Part shown: in pieces, positions 49,101 through 58,879 of the stretch | Numbering within the stretch: the first letter of the stretch is position 1 | Layout of the letters: each line of letters begins with the position of its first letter | From: Sweltsa coloradensis | Lineage: Eukaryota; Arthropoda; Insecta; Plecoptera; Chloroperlidae | Assembly (NCBI GenBank): GCA_024449915.1 | Contig: JAMZAV010001439.1 | Span: forward strand, 62,001-126,000 | DNA length: 64,000 nucleotides | Direction: 5' to 3' | Notes under the pieces: generated by a model | Database searches by the model: none | What the model saw: the letters and a program-made list of their open reading frames with translations, nothing else | Told to the model about the DNA's origin: nothing | Made by a program: the position numbers and the translations under genes

Positions 49101-52100
49101 AAAGCCCCGGCAAGTTGTCCCAAATATTAAAAAACAGACCCAAAACCCCCCATAGAAGTAGGTCAAGGGCTGGCTTTTAGTTTTAAAACACCTATACCCC
49201 TTGATTTACCCCCCATGGACTATTGTCTACAAAATTAAATCATCCCCACCTCGTTACAGAAACCCGGGGACCCCGACCCGCTGAGAAAGTTGTAACTATT
49301 TTCACATACAAAAAACCCCCCCGCAGAAGTAGACAAGGGTGGTTTTAGTTGATCACCTTTTCCCCTTTTATTTTTCTTATGGAATAAAGCTTACACTCCC
49401 TTTTATTTTCACCTCGTTACAGAGCCAGGCACCCCCCCGACCACGTGAGCAAGTTTTAAACCATTACAAAATACACCCTCCAGCAGAAGTAAAGGGGGGG
49501 TTTTAAGGGGGCTGGCGTAGGGTTTATTTTCACCCTTTCCCCCTTTATTTAAATTAAAGGGGTATGCTCACCTTACTCATCTCACCTCGTTTCAGAGCCC
49601 GGCATCCCGACCAACCCGGCAAATTGTCAACTATTAAAACAAAAAAACACCCTCCAGCAGAAAGATAAGGGCTGGCTGTAGTTGAACCCCCATAACCCCC
49701 TTTATTTTTCCCTTTTGGGCTATGCTCTACATCTACTCATCTCACCCCCGTTAAAAGAGGCCCGGCCCCTCCCACCACCTGAGGAAATTTTTCAACTTTA
49801 CAACAAAAATTAAAACCCTCCAGCCAAAAAAAGATCAAGGGGTGGGGGTAGTTTAAAAAACCCCAAACCCCTTTATTTACCCTTTTGGGCTATGGGCCCC
49901 CACACTTTTAAATCATCTCACCTCTTTCAGGAGGCCCCAAAAAGGGACTTCCCGGACCCGCTGAGGGAAATTTCAACTATTACAAAAAAAATACCCCTCC
50001 AGCAGGGGGGAGGGGGGTTCAAGGGCTTTCTGTATTGATTTTTACCTATACCCCTTTATTTTTCTTATTTGGGCTATGCTTAACACTTAAATCATCTCAC
50101 CTCGTTACAGAGCCAGGCACTCCCGACCACCCTGAGCTAAATTGTCAACTTAAATTTCACAACACCCTCCAGGGAGAAGGAGGAAACAAAGGGGGGGGTG
50201 TGTTGGGTACAACCCAAAACCCCCCCCCCTTTATTTAAATTATGGACTATGGCCCCTACAAATCTACTCATTCACCTCGTTACGAGCCAGGGAAACCCCC
50301 ACCCACACTGAGCAGTTGTAACTATTACAAAATACACCCTCCAGCGGGAAAGGAGTCAAAAGGGCCCGGCTGTAGTTGATACCCCTATACCCCTTGATTT
50401 ACTTTTGGACTAAGCTCTACAAATTATCATCTCAAACCCCGGTTTTTCAGAAACCAAGGGAATCCCGACCACACTGGCAGTTTTCCAAAATATTACACAT
50501 AAACCCTTCCCGCAGCCGTAGATCAAGGGCTGGCTTTTATTTTATAACCTATACCCCTTGATTTACTTATGGACTATGCTCTACACTCTACTCATCTCAC
50601 CTCCCCTTTAAAAGGCCCAAAGGGAAATCCCCGACCCCACCTTGAGCAAATTGTCAACTTTTCACAAAAAAAACACCCCCCAGCCCAAAGGGAGAAAACA
50701 AGGGCTGGGGTGTAGTTGAAAACCCCATACCCCTTGATTTACTTATTTGGGCTATGCCTTAAAAAACCCACTAAATTTAAAACCCCGTTTTTCAGGGCCA
50801 GGCACTCCCGAACCCAACAAAATGAGCTTTTTGTCAACCTTTTAAAAACATACACCCTCCAAACTAAAGTGAAACAAGGGCTGGCTGTAGTTGATACACC
50901 TATACCCCTTGATTTACTTATGGACTATGCTCTACACTCTACTCATCTCACCTCGTTACAGAGCCAGGCACTCCCGACCACACTGAGCTAGTTGTCAACT
51001 ATTACACATACACCCTCAAACAGAAGAGATTTAAGGGGGTGGGTAGTTGATACACCTATACCCCTTTTATTTACTTATGGGGGTAATTTCTCTAAACCCC
51101 CTACCCCATCCCACCTCGTTACAGAGCCCCGGCACTCCCGACCACCGGGGCAAGTTTTTCAACTATTACACATTAAACCCCCCAGCAGAAGAGATCAAGG
51201 GGGTGGCTGTGGTTTATAAACCTATACCCCTTGATTTAAATTATGGACTATTTCCCCATACAACCCAAAAATCCCTCTCACCTCGTTTTCCAAAAAGCCC
51301 GGCAAAATCCCGCCCCCGGCTGAGCAAATTGTCAACCCATTACACCCTAAACCCTCCAGAAAGTAGATAAGGGTGGCTGTGTTTTACCCCTATACCCCTT
51401 TATTCACCTTATGGCTTGCTCTACACTCTACTTTACCCCCCTCGTTTACAGAGCAGGCACCCCCCGGGCCACACTGACTAGGTCAAACTATTAAAAAATA
51501 CACCCTTTTAAACAGAGTAGATCAAAGGGGGTGGCGATTTTATAAAACCTTTTAAACCCTTTTATTTACTTAGGGGCTTGCTCTACACCCCTACCCCATT
51601 CCCCCTTTGTTTTCAGGGGCCAGGGGACCCCCCGGGCCACACTGAGCTAAATTGTCAAAATAAATTAAAAAACATACACCCTCCGCAGAAGAGGAAACAA
51701 AAAAGGGGTGGTAGTTTTATACACCCCATACCCCTTTTATTTAATTATGGCCTTTTCTACACTCTTAATAATCTCACCTGTTTTCAGAGCCCGGGGAATC
51801 CCGAACCCCACTTTAGTAGTTTTTCAAAAAATTAAAACCCTAAAAAACCCCCCCCCAAAACCCCGAAGGAGATCAAGGGCGGCTGTGTTGTACACCTATT
51901 TCCCCTTTATTTACTTTTTGGACATTTCTCTACACTTACTCATCCCCACCTCGTTACGGGGCCAGGCACTCCCCACCACAAATGAGCTAGTTGTCAATAT
52001 TTTCCCCATACACCCTCCAGCAGGGAAGAAAACAAGGGCCCGGGTGAAATTGATACACCTATAAACCCCCTTTATTTACTTAGGACTAAGGGGCCCACCT

Positions 52101-55100
52101 TAAACCCTTAAACCCCGTTACCCGAGCCAAGCCCCCTTACCACACTGACCAATTGTCAAATAAAAAACCAACCTACACCCTCCAGCGAAGAGATCAAGGG
52201 CTGGCTGTGGTTTTGATTTCACCTAACCCCTTGGATTTACTTAAAGGCGAGCTCACACTCTACTCATCTCACCTCGTTTTCAAAAGGGGCCCGGCCCCTC
52301 CCGACCAACGAGCTAGTTGCAATAATTTCACCAAAAACACCCTCCAGCAGAAGCGATAAGGGCCCGGCTTTGGGGGGTTGATACAAACCCATCCCCCTTT
52401 ATTTTTTCTTATGGGGCTATGCTCTACACTCTACCCTCTCCACCTTGGGTTTCAGAGCCAGGGAATCCCGACCACACTGAGCAATTGCAACTATTACCAA
52501 AAACACCCTCCAAAAACAGGGAAAGATTTAAGGGGGGTGGCTGTAGGGTTGGGTACACCTTTTAAACCCCCTTTATTTACTTTTGGACTATGGGTCTACC
52601 TTTTACTCATCTCACCTCGTTAAAAAGAGGGCCCGGCAAACCCCGACCACCTGACAAGTTGTTTAACTATTAAACATACCCCCCTCCAGCAGAAGTAGAT
52701 TTAAGGGCCCGGGTGAGTTTTTAACCCTATTTTCCCCTTGGGTTAATTATGGACTAAAGGCCTTAAAAAAACTTCTTTCTCATCTCACCCCCGTTTCAGG
52801 CCAGGGGGGGGGACTCCCGAAACCCCCGAGCAAATTGTCAAATATTACACATACACCCCCCAGCAGAAGTAGGTCAAGGGCTGGCTGTAGTTGATAACCT
52901 TACCACTTGAAATTTTCTTATGGAATATCTCTACACTCTAAATCATCTCATCGTTTCAGAAACCAGGCACTTTTCCCCACCCCCACCTTGGGGGCCCCAG
53001 GGTTTTAAAATAATTTACACATACACCCTCCAGCCGAAGTAGATCAAGGGCTGGCTGTAGTTGAAAACACCCAAAACCCCTTGATTTACTTAGGACCCAT
53101 GCTCCCACACTCTACTCCTCTCACCTCGTTAACCCGGGGCCCCGGCACTCCCGACCACCTGAGCAAGTTGTAAAAAATTACACATACCCCTCCACAAAGT
53201 AGATCAAAGGGGGTGGCTGTAGTTGATAAAAAAAACCTTTTTTTAAACCCCCTTTATTTTCTTTTGGGAAATAAAGCTCCACACTCTACTCCTCTCCAAC
53301 CTCGTTAAAGGGGCCAGGGCACTCCCGACCCCCTGAGCAAATTGTCAACTAAAATTAAAAAAATACCCCTCCAGCCGAAAATAGATTTAAGGGGTGGCTG
53401 TAGTTTATTTCAACCCATTTTCCCCTTGATTTACTTTTGGGGAATGTTAAAAGGTTTTTACACTCTAATTTCATTTACCCCGTTTTCAGAGCCAGGCCCT
53501 CCCGACCCACTGAGCAAATTGTAAAATATTAAAAACATTAAACCCCCCTCCCCGCAGAAGTAGATCCCCAAAGGGGCTGGCTGTATTTTATACCCCCATT
53601 AAAACCCCCTTTATTTTCTTATGGACTATGCCTTTCACTCTACTCATCTAACCCCGTTACAAAACCAGGCAAATCCCACCCCCATTTAGGGAAAATTTTA
53701 AAATATTACACATACACCCTCCAGCCAAAAGTAAATAAAAAGGGGTGGCTGTAGTTTATCCCCCTTTTACCCCCCTTTATTTTTCCCTTTTGGACTATGC
53801 TCTCAAACTCTCCAATCCCCTCACCCGTTTACGGATTGGGGGGAAATCCCCCACCAATTTAAACCCAATTTTTTTAAACATCCCCAAAACCATACCCCTC
53901 CAGCAGAAAGTAGATCCAAGGGGTGGCTGGTTTTGTTTATACACCTAACCCCTTGATTTACTTTTTGGGCTATGCTCTACAAAAATCTACTCATCTCCCC
54001 CTCGTTACGGGGCCAGGCCCCTCCCGAACACGCTGGGGCAAGTTGTCAAATATTAAAAAACAATTTAAAACCCCCAAGAAAATAGAAACAAGGGGTTTTT
54101 TGGGAGTTGGGTAACCCCCTTTAACCCCCCTTGTTTACCTTTTTTTTGGACTATGGGTCTAAAACTCTACTTTATCTCACCTGTTACCCGGGGCCAGGCC
54201 CTCCCGAACCCCCACAATTTAGCAAATTGTAAAATATTTTCCCAAAAACACCCCCCAAACAAAAGTAGATCAAAGGGGTGGCTGTAGGTTTATCCCCTTA
54301 CCCCTTGGGTTTAAAATTATGGACTTGCTCTACCTTACTCATCTCACCCCGTTTTCAAGAGCCAAAAGGGACTTTCCCCAAACCCCCGGGGGCAAAATTT
54401 TAAAAATAAAAACACCCTCACAAGTGACAGGCCATTACACCACAAGCAGATTAATTATGGACTACTGTACATCTACTCGATCTCTTGAAACCCACCCACT
54501 ACTACCCGTTTCAACAACCACCCCCACAAGCAGACAAGGCTTTATCAACACTCCCTCAAATGACATGCTCACTTATTGATCACCCCTTAGTGCTGGACAC
54601 CTCATTCAACTTACCTCTTACAAGCCAGCACCCGACCTGCAGGTCGTTAACCATACGCACCCCTCACACTAATTTAAGTTAAACAGTTACACCCCACACG
54701 AGTAATATAGGGACTATTTACACTAACCATCCACCGAAAGACAGGGTCCTACACATCATTGATAACTAGGACATACACCTCTAGTGCAACGTCAAGCCGG
54801 CGTATACACCACCTGTGTAATTTGGGCTATCTTACCCTCATAATCAAGCTGGTTTCATCCCCCAACCCCTACCCTGAATGTCAACTTTACCATCCACCTC
54901 CTACAGAGCCAGGCAGCTGGATTTAACTTCAGATTACTACACCCTCAGCAGAATGTATCATCTACGTCGAGTTGATACCCCTACCCCTGATTAACTTGAA
55001 TGCTCACACTCTACACTCACCCGTTACCCGGCAAGTACCCGACCACGCTGGCATTGTAAACCTATACCTAAATTTACCTCATAGCAAAAATCTATGCTGG

Positions 55101-57775
55101 CTGTTTGAGCCAGGCTATACCCGATTACTTGGACTAAGCTTACAATACAACTCCCTCAGGACAGACAAGGGCTTTAGGGTACCACCATCCTAGATTTAAC
55201 AATGGCTAGCTTAAATCATCACCGTTACGAGCAGCACTCCACCCTCGATCAATTGTAACTTACACATCACCTCCACAAAATAAAGGGGGCAGTTACACCA
55301 TTAAACCCTTGAATTATTACGACACCTCCACAATACTCAACGCGCTTGATACACCTACCCCGACCACACTGAGAGTGTCAGACTTTACACATACCACCCT
55401 CAGCAATACAAGGGCTGGCTGGGAAAACCTACTCTTGATTTACTTTTGCTCATAGCCCTCCCAATTTCTCAGAGCCGGCACTCCCGACCACACTGAGCGT
55501 TGAAACTATTACATCACCCTACAAGAAGTCAAAGGGCTGTTAGTGAACCCCCACCCTGTTTACTATGGACTAGCTTACACCTACTCATCCACCTCGTAAG
55601 AGCCGGCACTCCCCAAACCCCTAGAGTAATTATACCATACCCTCCACAAGTAGATCAAGGGCTGGCTGTAGTTATACACTTACCCCGTTTACTTGGCTAT
55701 GCTACATCTACTACCCACCGTACAGACCAGGCTCCCGAGCTGATACATTTAACACCTATTACACACTACAGGTTATCACTCTTAGACCAATCCCGATATG
55801 GACTATCTTACTACTACAATCCCCCTCCAGCCAAATCCGGCCCTGTATATTAACTATTACCTAACTAGACATGCTTACTTTCTTACATCTTAAACCGGAT
55901 TCTACCACACTTACATCTTTTACAACTCCACCAACAGTCAAGGCCGGCCTTACACACACCCAAATTTAACTATATATACACCTACCCCAATGTCAAGGGC
56001 TCCGATCACACTTCAACTCGTTAATTATCCCACCCCCAACAGAAACTCATCACTAGTTGAACCTACCCCTGACAACATGACTGTCTCATATACACCATCA
56101 CCCTCATCAGAAGGCCTCGTAACTACAACCCCTTTTTACCAACCTCCGACAAGTACCTCAGGCCTGTAGTTACAACTATACCTCCCACAGGACTAAGGGT
56201 TCCCTTTCATACACTACCCCTTCACAACTCGACAGCAGCAATAGTATTAATACAACCAGCCCCCGAAGTAAGGCTGTATTTACACCTCCCATCCATGTTT
56301 GGCCTGGCACTAAACCCTTCCCTTGTTAAACCTAGGACTCTCCACCACTCAAGGTGTTTGTTCAACCCCCTACCCGAAAATAAGGTGTTACACTATACAC
56401 CTTCCCTGATTTACAGGCTATGCACTCATCACCAACCTTGTTATAGAGACATACACCCCACACCTAGAACTGGAAATATTACAACACCTTCGCAGATTTC
56501 AATAACAGCTATATCACACAATACTGGTTACGTAGAGATCTACCACCTACATTCACTCGATTACATATGCCCTCCCCACACTACTTAGCAACTATACCCT
56601 ACACCCTGAGATGAATATTAACACTAGAAAACTACCTGTTACTAGTGGACACTCCACCAAAAATTTTACTTTACACCCACCCCTCCGCACAGTGACAAGG
56701 CACTTTCAAAACCTAGCTTCAATAAGGGGTCTAGCTGACAACCCAACCTGTATAGCCATGCCTCACTACTCACTCACTTTACAAACCATCACTCCCCCAC
56801 ACGGAGGCAAGTTGTAACTATACACATACACCCCTATACAAGAGGCTGCTTATATACACCTTACCCTTGTTACATGGACATGCCTACCACACATCCACCT
56901 GTCACTAAGACACACCCCCAGCAAAATATTAAAACCTCCAGAAAGTAGACAAGGCTGGTTAGTTGATACCTATACCTATTACTCATGACTACTTCAGCCC
57001 ACTCCTCACTCTAGAGCATGGCAACCACCACACAGCAAGTTCAAATAATCAACTCGCAAGTAGATCAAGGGCCCTTAGTTGATAACTATACCCTTATTAC
57101 TACTATGCTCTACACCCTCCTACCTTCAGACCAGGCATCACGACCACTGAGCAACGTAACTATACACATCAACCTCCGGCAGAAGTGATAAGGGCTGCCG
57201 TGTTGATCACCTTTGGACTTGTTTTTACTTATGGACATGTTAACATCTATCACTCCCACTTACAGAGCACCTGTACCATGAGCAATTCACACTATACAAT
57301 ACACCCTCACGAGACAAGGGGGCTGTTAAACCTTCCTCTTGATTACTTACGCTATGCTCTACACTCTACTCATCTCACCCTTACCAGGCCAGCCTCCCGA
57401 CCAATGAGCAAGTAGTAACTATTACACTAACACTCCAACAGAGTAGATCAAGGGCTGGGTGATACTTATACCCCTATACCTTGTTTACGTCTACTCTACA
57501 CCTACCACTCCCGTAGGCGCACTCCCGACCACACTGAGCAAGTTGTAAACTACCAGCGTTTTCTTCAGACCCATTGGTTTTCGGTTCATCATCATTCTGG
57601 GTCCAAGTTTCAAGCAGAAGCTGAGGTAGATAGCGGTTATTGTCAGTATCGGCAGTGGACTGTTTACGAGGAACCAATCTTTCGTCCTCGGATCTGTGAA
57701 GACAATAGTGGTAGAAACATTGTTCCAGTCGGAATTTCCGTCATGATAACACAGGAATTCACGCGAAAAAGTCAT
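27948..57775 (-). CDS. Very-long-chain fatty-acid elongase (ELO/ELOVL family), 6 exons
   Basis: Exons on the - strand: 57775 to ~57505, 30534-30454, 29976-29920, 29828-29723, 29267-29131, 28112-27948. Phases agree at every junction. The spliced product has 272 residues, a normal ELO length. Motifs in order: DPRTKDW (28-34), GPRMM and NRKPMGL (before the first loop), FFVLRKK (139-145), catalytic histidine box HLYHH (153-157), GGHGT (173-177), NTFVHVVMYSYY (183-194), WWKKYLT, LQMVQF (216-221), and KHKSA at the C-terminus, a KxKxx ER-retrieval signal. ELO proteins are multi-pass ER enzymes that condense malonyl-CoA with long acyl-CoA, the first step of chain elongation. Intron 1 is ~27 kb and contains a 17-kb satellite built from this gene's own exon 1 end. 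The 3' exons are close together. Confidence 0.9.
28244..28392. repeat. Small inverted-repeat element, ~150 bp
   Basis: GGATTCTTCAATTGGAG near 28245 is mirrored by CTCCAATTGAAGAATCC near 28376. It lies in the elongase intron between exons 5 and 6 and codes for nothing. Confidence 0.6.
28400..29130. other. Elongase intron 5: G/C-rich block, no exon seen
   Basis: The stretch at 28530-28760 is markedly G/C-rich (TATACGCGCGTTCCGCGATT, GTTTCCGCGGCCGATAGC, GGAGGCGCGCGC) against an A/T-rich background. No open frame or family match was found. It could be a MITE or an internal regulatory segment. Confidence 0.4.
29131..29267 (-). CDS. Elongase exon 5
   Basis: Acceptor TTACTTGTAG, donor GTAATTAT. Encodes GHGTLGVLTNTFVHVVMYSY, then YLLSALGPKYQRFLWWKKYL and TVLQM. 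The split codon joins exon 4 to give PGGHGT. All family hallmarks are intact. Confidence 0.93.
29723..29828 (-). CDS. Elongase exon 4 with the histidine box
   Basis: Acceptor TTTCTTCTAG, donor GTAATAAA. Encodes VFFVLRKKDNQISYLHLYHH, then AFMPLGSWITARFVPG. H153, H156 and H157 form the HxxHH box needed for condensation chemistry. Ends in phase 1 inside the glycine codon of the GGHGT motif. Confidence 0.93.
29920..29976 (-). CDS. Elongase exon 3
   Basis: Acceptor TTCTCAACAG, donor GTGAGTGAG. The 19 codons MARAVWFYSLFKVIELLDT match the ELO segment MAR--w-y--sK-iELlDT that leads into FFVLRKK. Phase 0. Confidence 0.9.
30040..30235 (+). repeat. SINE composite in elongase intron 2
   Basis: GAGAGGTCCAGGTTTGAAGT is a B-box-containing T-arm region. 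The body shares ordered words with 14905-15120 (GACTGAAGG, TTGGTCGTTGAGGCGAATAC, CACCTGAAG, GGGGCATGCATTG), so the two are one SINE family in two unrelated genes. Confidence 0.6.
30454..30534 (-). CDS. Elongase exon 2
   Basis: Acceptor ATGTTTACAG, donor GTAAGT. The 27 codons, LLQGGWLGEYSFRCQPIDFS then ISPQSLR, match the ELO loop E-x-x-x-GW-x-xY-x-x-RCQPvDyS. Phase 0 at both ends. Confidence 0.9.
30584..31386 (+). mobile_element. Family B asymmetric-end repeat, copy 1
   Basis: Leader CTAGGAAGCTTCGCAAACGC, hinge TTGGATGAGC at 30620-30629 and exact reverse complement GCTCATCCAA at the 3' end (31377-31386). The body consists of about three imperfect tandem subunits of ~150 bp, each with ATTGCGATTTTCATGAGAAA, CACACGAATATATTAAT, AAGGTTCTGTG and AAAGCATGTAGGTGTTA. 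Near the 3' end are ATCGTGTAAACAAACA and CTTCGCTCGCTACGCTC. No coding capacity. It lies upstream of exon 2 in elongase intron 1. Confidence 0.8.
31387..31660 (+). other. Unassigned open frame
   Basis: An open frame (from 31352 to 31609) continues past the end of the family B repeat with IMDCLQTLHHIHQQIRSKPG, ...LNIDAVLSFNRHFNGF, and a good donor-like GTAAGA after FN. It may be an exon remnant, possibly of a transposase, but I do not recognise the family. Confidence is low because part of the frame lies in repeat sequence. Confidence 0.2.
31661..32700. other. Low-complexity and repeat sequence, no gene
   Basis: 31880-32000 is an A/G-rich tract (AAAGAAAAAAC, AAGAAAGAAGG) that gives a spurious Phe/Leu-rich frame. 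32240-32510 ends with CCTAAAAGAACATTAACTAACTAACTT, a LINE-like 3' tail. GGGCGAGCTCTGGCCGG near 32190 recurs at 8310. Confidence 0.45.
32725..32762. repeat. 38-bp near-perfect palindrome
   Basis: Two 19-bp arms, TCGGTGTAGCGGGCCATCC and GGATGGGCCGCTACACCGA, meet with no loop and one mismatch. A related word (TCGATGTAACGGCCC) follows at about 32796. It lies just upstream of the LINE fragment. Confidence 0.8.
32845..33546 (+). pseudogene. 5'-truncated non-LTR retrotransposon polymerase
   Basis: An open frame of 233 codons with the C-terminal part of a LINE polymerase: FLGLAITATLDWSPQIEKV, then VYYAHIHSHIAYGLMFWG, a QK-x-x-IRIM block, CKELF-NLKILTLP, H-HGTRS, and LYNKLPADIK with a final FK-like segment before TAA. 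This order is characteristic of the thumb and tail of Jockey/CR1-type elements. The catalytic core and endonuclease are absent, as expected from 5' truncation. The frame is intact, so the insertion is fairly young. A 3' UTR of about 300 bp ends with AAATAAAGAATTATTATG near 33845. Confidence 0.8.
33547..33860 (+). mobile_element. 3' UTR of the LINE
   Basis: A/T-rich non-coding sequence following the stop, ending in AATGAAATAAAGAATTATTA. Target duplications were not identified with confidence. Confidence 0.5.
34419..35015 (+). mobile_element. Family D repeat, copy 1 (broken by a family B insertion)
   Basis: Begins TAGGGAAACGCCAAAGTCG and carries the hinge TTAAACGAGTGAGTGAGCC. It then contains a segment homologous to 18210-18390 in place of the usual short palindrome. 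From about 34732 it has the shared body (TTATTTAAATTGAACATTCA, ACCTAATTTTTATTTCCC) and a tRNA-like block on the - strand at 34893-34972. It stops at 35015, where family B copy 2 begins; its 3' end is not seen. Confidence 0.65.
35016..35787 (+). mobile_element. Family B repeat, copy 2
   Basis: Leader CCAGGAAAACGCTTAAGTCC, hinge TTGGATGAGC (35046-35055) and its reverse complement GCTCATCCAA at the 3' end (35778-35787). The body has the same ~150-bp subunits as copy 1. It interrupts family D copy 1. Confidence 0.8.
35800..36249 (+). mobile_element. Family B repeat, copy 3 (5' part missing)
   Basis: Two body subunits followed by ATCGTGTTAACAAACAGCC, GAAATGGAATCTTCGCTTCG and a 3' end CTCATTCAA, one base different from CTCATCCAA. 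There is no leader and no hinge. It abuts copy 2 in direct orientation. Confidence 0.7.
36724..37397 (+). mobile_element. Family D repeat, copy 2 (674 bp)
   Basis: Starts CTAGGGAAACGCCATAGTCG and includes a ~170-bp palindromic head closing with GACTTTGGCGTTTCCCTAG at about 36896. The shared body follows, with a tRNA-like block at 37049-37130 (- strand), CAGCGGTTCGGCTGATTTTT, GACAGACAGAGAG, and the 3' end CGGTCGCTCCGCTCCCTCGT TTAA. The hinge near the 5' end (TCAAACGAG) matches the reverse complement of the 3' end (CTCGTTTAA) but for one base. Confidence 0.75.
37424..38092 (+). mobile_element. Family D repeat, copy 3 (669 bp)
   Basis: Same organisation as copy 2: CTAGGGAAACGCCAAAGTCG, hinge TTAAACGAG, palindromic head ending CGTTTCCC near 37599, tRNA-like block at 37757-37835, GACAGACAG, and 3' end CTCGTTTAA, an exact reverse complement of the hinge. 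It is 26 bp from copy 2 in direct orientation, and both sit inside one older coding remnant. Confidence 0.78.
38240..40010. repeat. Inverted array of ~330-bp units
   Basis: Direct units starting near 38290, 38620 and 38948 each carry GTGTACTAGACACC, AATAG, CTATGGCGGCCATC, TTTAAAGATGG, TCTTGGCATGTGGCACCA and TACGACAGCCGAGTTGACTG. From about 39060 the same words appear reversed (CAGTCAACTCGGCTGTCGTA, TGGTGCCACATG, GGCGCCATCTTTAAAGATGG). The turning point is near 39055. The right arm loses quality after about 39650 but can be followed to ~40000. No coding sequence. Confidence 0.8.
39650..57540. other. Unreliable consensus across the satellite
   Basis: From 39650 onward words are overwritten by homopolymer runs (AAAA, CCCC, GGGG, TTTT) while the unit length is roughly kept. 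From about 54420 to 57540 the error changes to dispersed deletions. Perfect units appear sporadically between bad ones, and quality returns sharply at 57545 and before 39650. True decay would not spare scattered units or produce homopolymers of all four bases. I treat the base-level sequence as an assembly artefact. Confidence 0.8.
40495..57545 (-). repeat. 157-bp satellite made from the elongase exon 1/intron 1 boundary
   Basis: Roughly 100 head-to-tail units. Clean units such as 50885-51010, 48835-48895 and 43935-44060 give a 157-bp period; for example the same words recur at 48848 and 50888, 13 periods apart. Read on the - strand each unit contains ACAACTTGCTCAGTGTGG, GGGAGTGCCTGGCTC and TGTAACGAG followed by the donor GTGAGA, that is YNLLSVVGSAWLCNE|gtgaga. 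These are the residues missing between elongase exon 1 (...KKTLVVY) and exon 2 (LLQGGWLGEY). The other ~107 bp is intron. The array lies wholly in intron 1 and starts at the exon edge (57545). Some units carry GAGCTAGTTG, which would put a stop in the exon frame. Frames on the + strand are spurious. Confidence 0.85.
57505..57775 (-). CDS. Elongase exon 1 (N-terminal part)
   Basis: ATG at 57775-57773 gives MTFSREFLCYHDGN, DPRTKDW, a membrane segment around LPILTITAIYLSF, then GPRMMMNRKPMGLKKTLVVY. The frame then runs into the edge of the 157-bp satellite, reading NLLSVVGSA, and decays at about 57515. Clean satellite units continue AWLCNE and then a GTGAGA donor, exactly the expected exon end, so the low boundary (~57505) is inferred from those. 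The 5' UTR was not determined. Confidence 0.78.
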
Positions 57776-58097
57776 ATCAATGGAAATCAAATGGGCATTT
57801 CTCTGTTTTTTTTGTCTTTACGAACGTATCGCACAGGTCGTACCGCTAAACCAATTTCGTAAATGTTTAAATACTAACATCCTAAACCAGTTTCGTACGT
57901 TCTGTTAAGACTTTAAACTTAAGTTGTCACCATTCAAATATACAAGAGATTTTAAAGTGGAATATTTTGTCGTGTTTGCATGGAATTAACTGAAATGTAT
58001 AAACTATTATATTTCGCTTTCTGGAATTCAACTCATACATCAATCTTACAATGCCGCGGGAGATTTTGGGGTTAAGCTTGGAAGATAAAATCGTTTG

Positions 58098-58879
58098 TTG
58101 GATGAGCGAAGCGAAGACTTCAATTTCACCGACCCCCCAAAAAATTTAGCTCGGGGTTTTTGTGTTTTGTTTTTTGTTTTTGGTTTTTTTTGTTTTTCCG
58201 TCTGTTTGTCGCTCTCTACGGGCAAACGGGATATGCGATCTTGATGAAAATTTGACACGACCTTCGTTTTCTCTGAACTTAGACTTGCCACGTTTTGGGT
58301 ACAATCGAAGAAATATTTCTCATGAATATCGCACTTTTACGATTTTTTTCGATTTTAGTGCGAGATTTTCGTGACATTTTGGGCCCATTCTGACCAAACG
58401 GGTGGGGCTACAACGTTCATATTTCACAGGACATTAAGGTAATGGTGATGTATTTCTTTCTAAAAGAAAAAGTTGAAAAAAATTAGCCAGAATCGAGAGA
58501 AATAAAGCTTTTAATATACGTTTTTTGACTTTTTTTGCGATATTTTCGTGCCATTTGGGCCAATTCTGACCCCAAACGGGTGGGGCTACAACGTTCATAT
58601 TATACATGGGACATTAAAGTTATGGTGATGTAGTACCTGTTGAAAGAAAAAGTGGAAAAAAATTTTGCCAGAATCCATTTGAAATAAAGCTTTTAATACA
58701 AGTTTTTTACGGTAAATAATAACAAATTGACAAGAAACAAAAAAAACTTGAAAAACATTCACCTTCGATGCGTAGGCAGCAAAAACAAAGCACTTGCAAA
58801 AGTAAAAGATATCCCACGCAAACTAAAACCTTTAAAAAGCTCATCCATCAAAAGCGGCGGGACTTTAGCGTTTTCCTAG
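58098..58879 (-). mobile_element. Family A repeat, copy 3
   Basis: Opens on the + strand with TTGGATGAGCGAAGCGAAGA (its 3' end) and closes with CCGCCGC...CTTTAGCGTTTTCCTAG (its 5' leader). The body includes TGACCAAACGGGTGGGGCTA twice (about 58391 and 58567), so it has an internal duplication relative to other copies. It lies upstream of elongase exon 1. Confidence 0.75.

Noticed and set aside
40915..54579. Many Pro/Thr/Tyr-rich + strand frames (for example YTYPPPAEVIKGG, DTPIPLDLLMDYALHSTHLT)
   Set aside because: They are the antisense translation of the 157-bp satellite, further distorted by consensus errors; the meaningful strand is the - strand.
57773..57790. Upstream start of elongase exon 1 at 57790
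   Set aside because: That codon is TTG; the first ATG in frame is at 57775, which gives a normal ELO N-terminus length.
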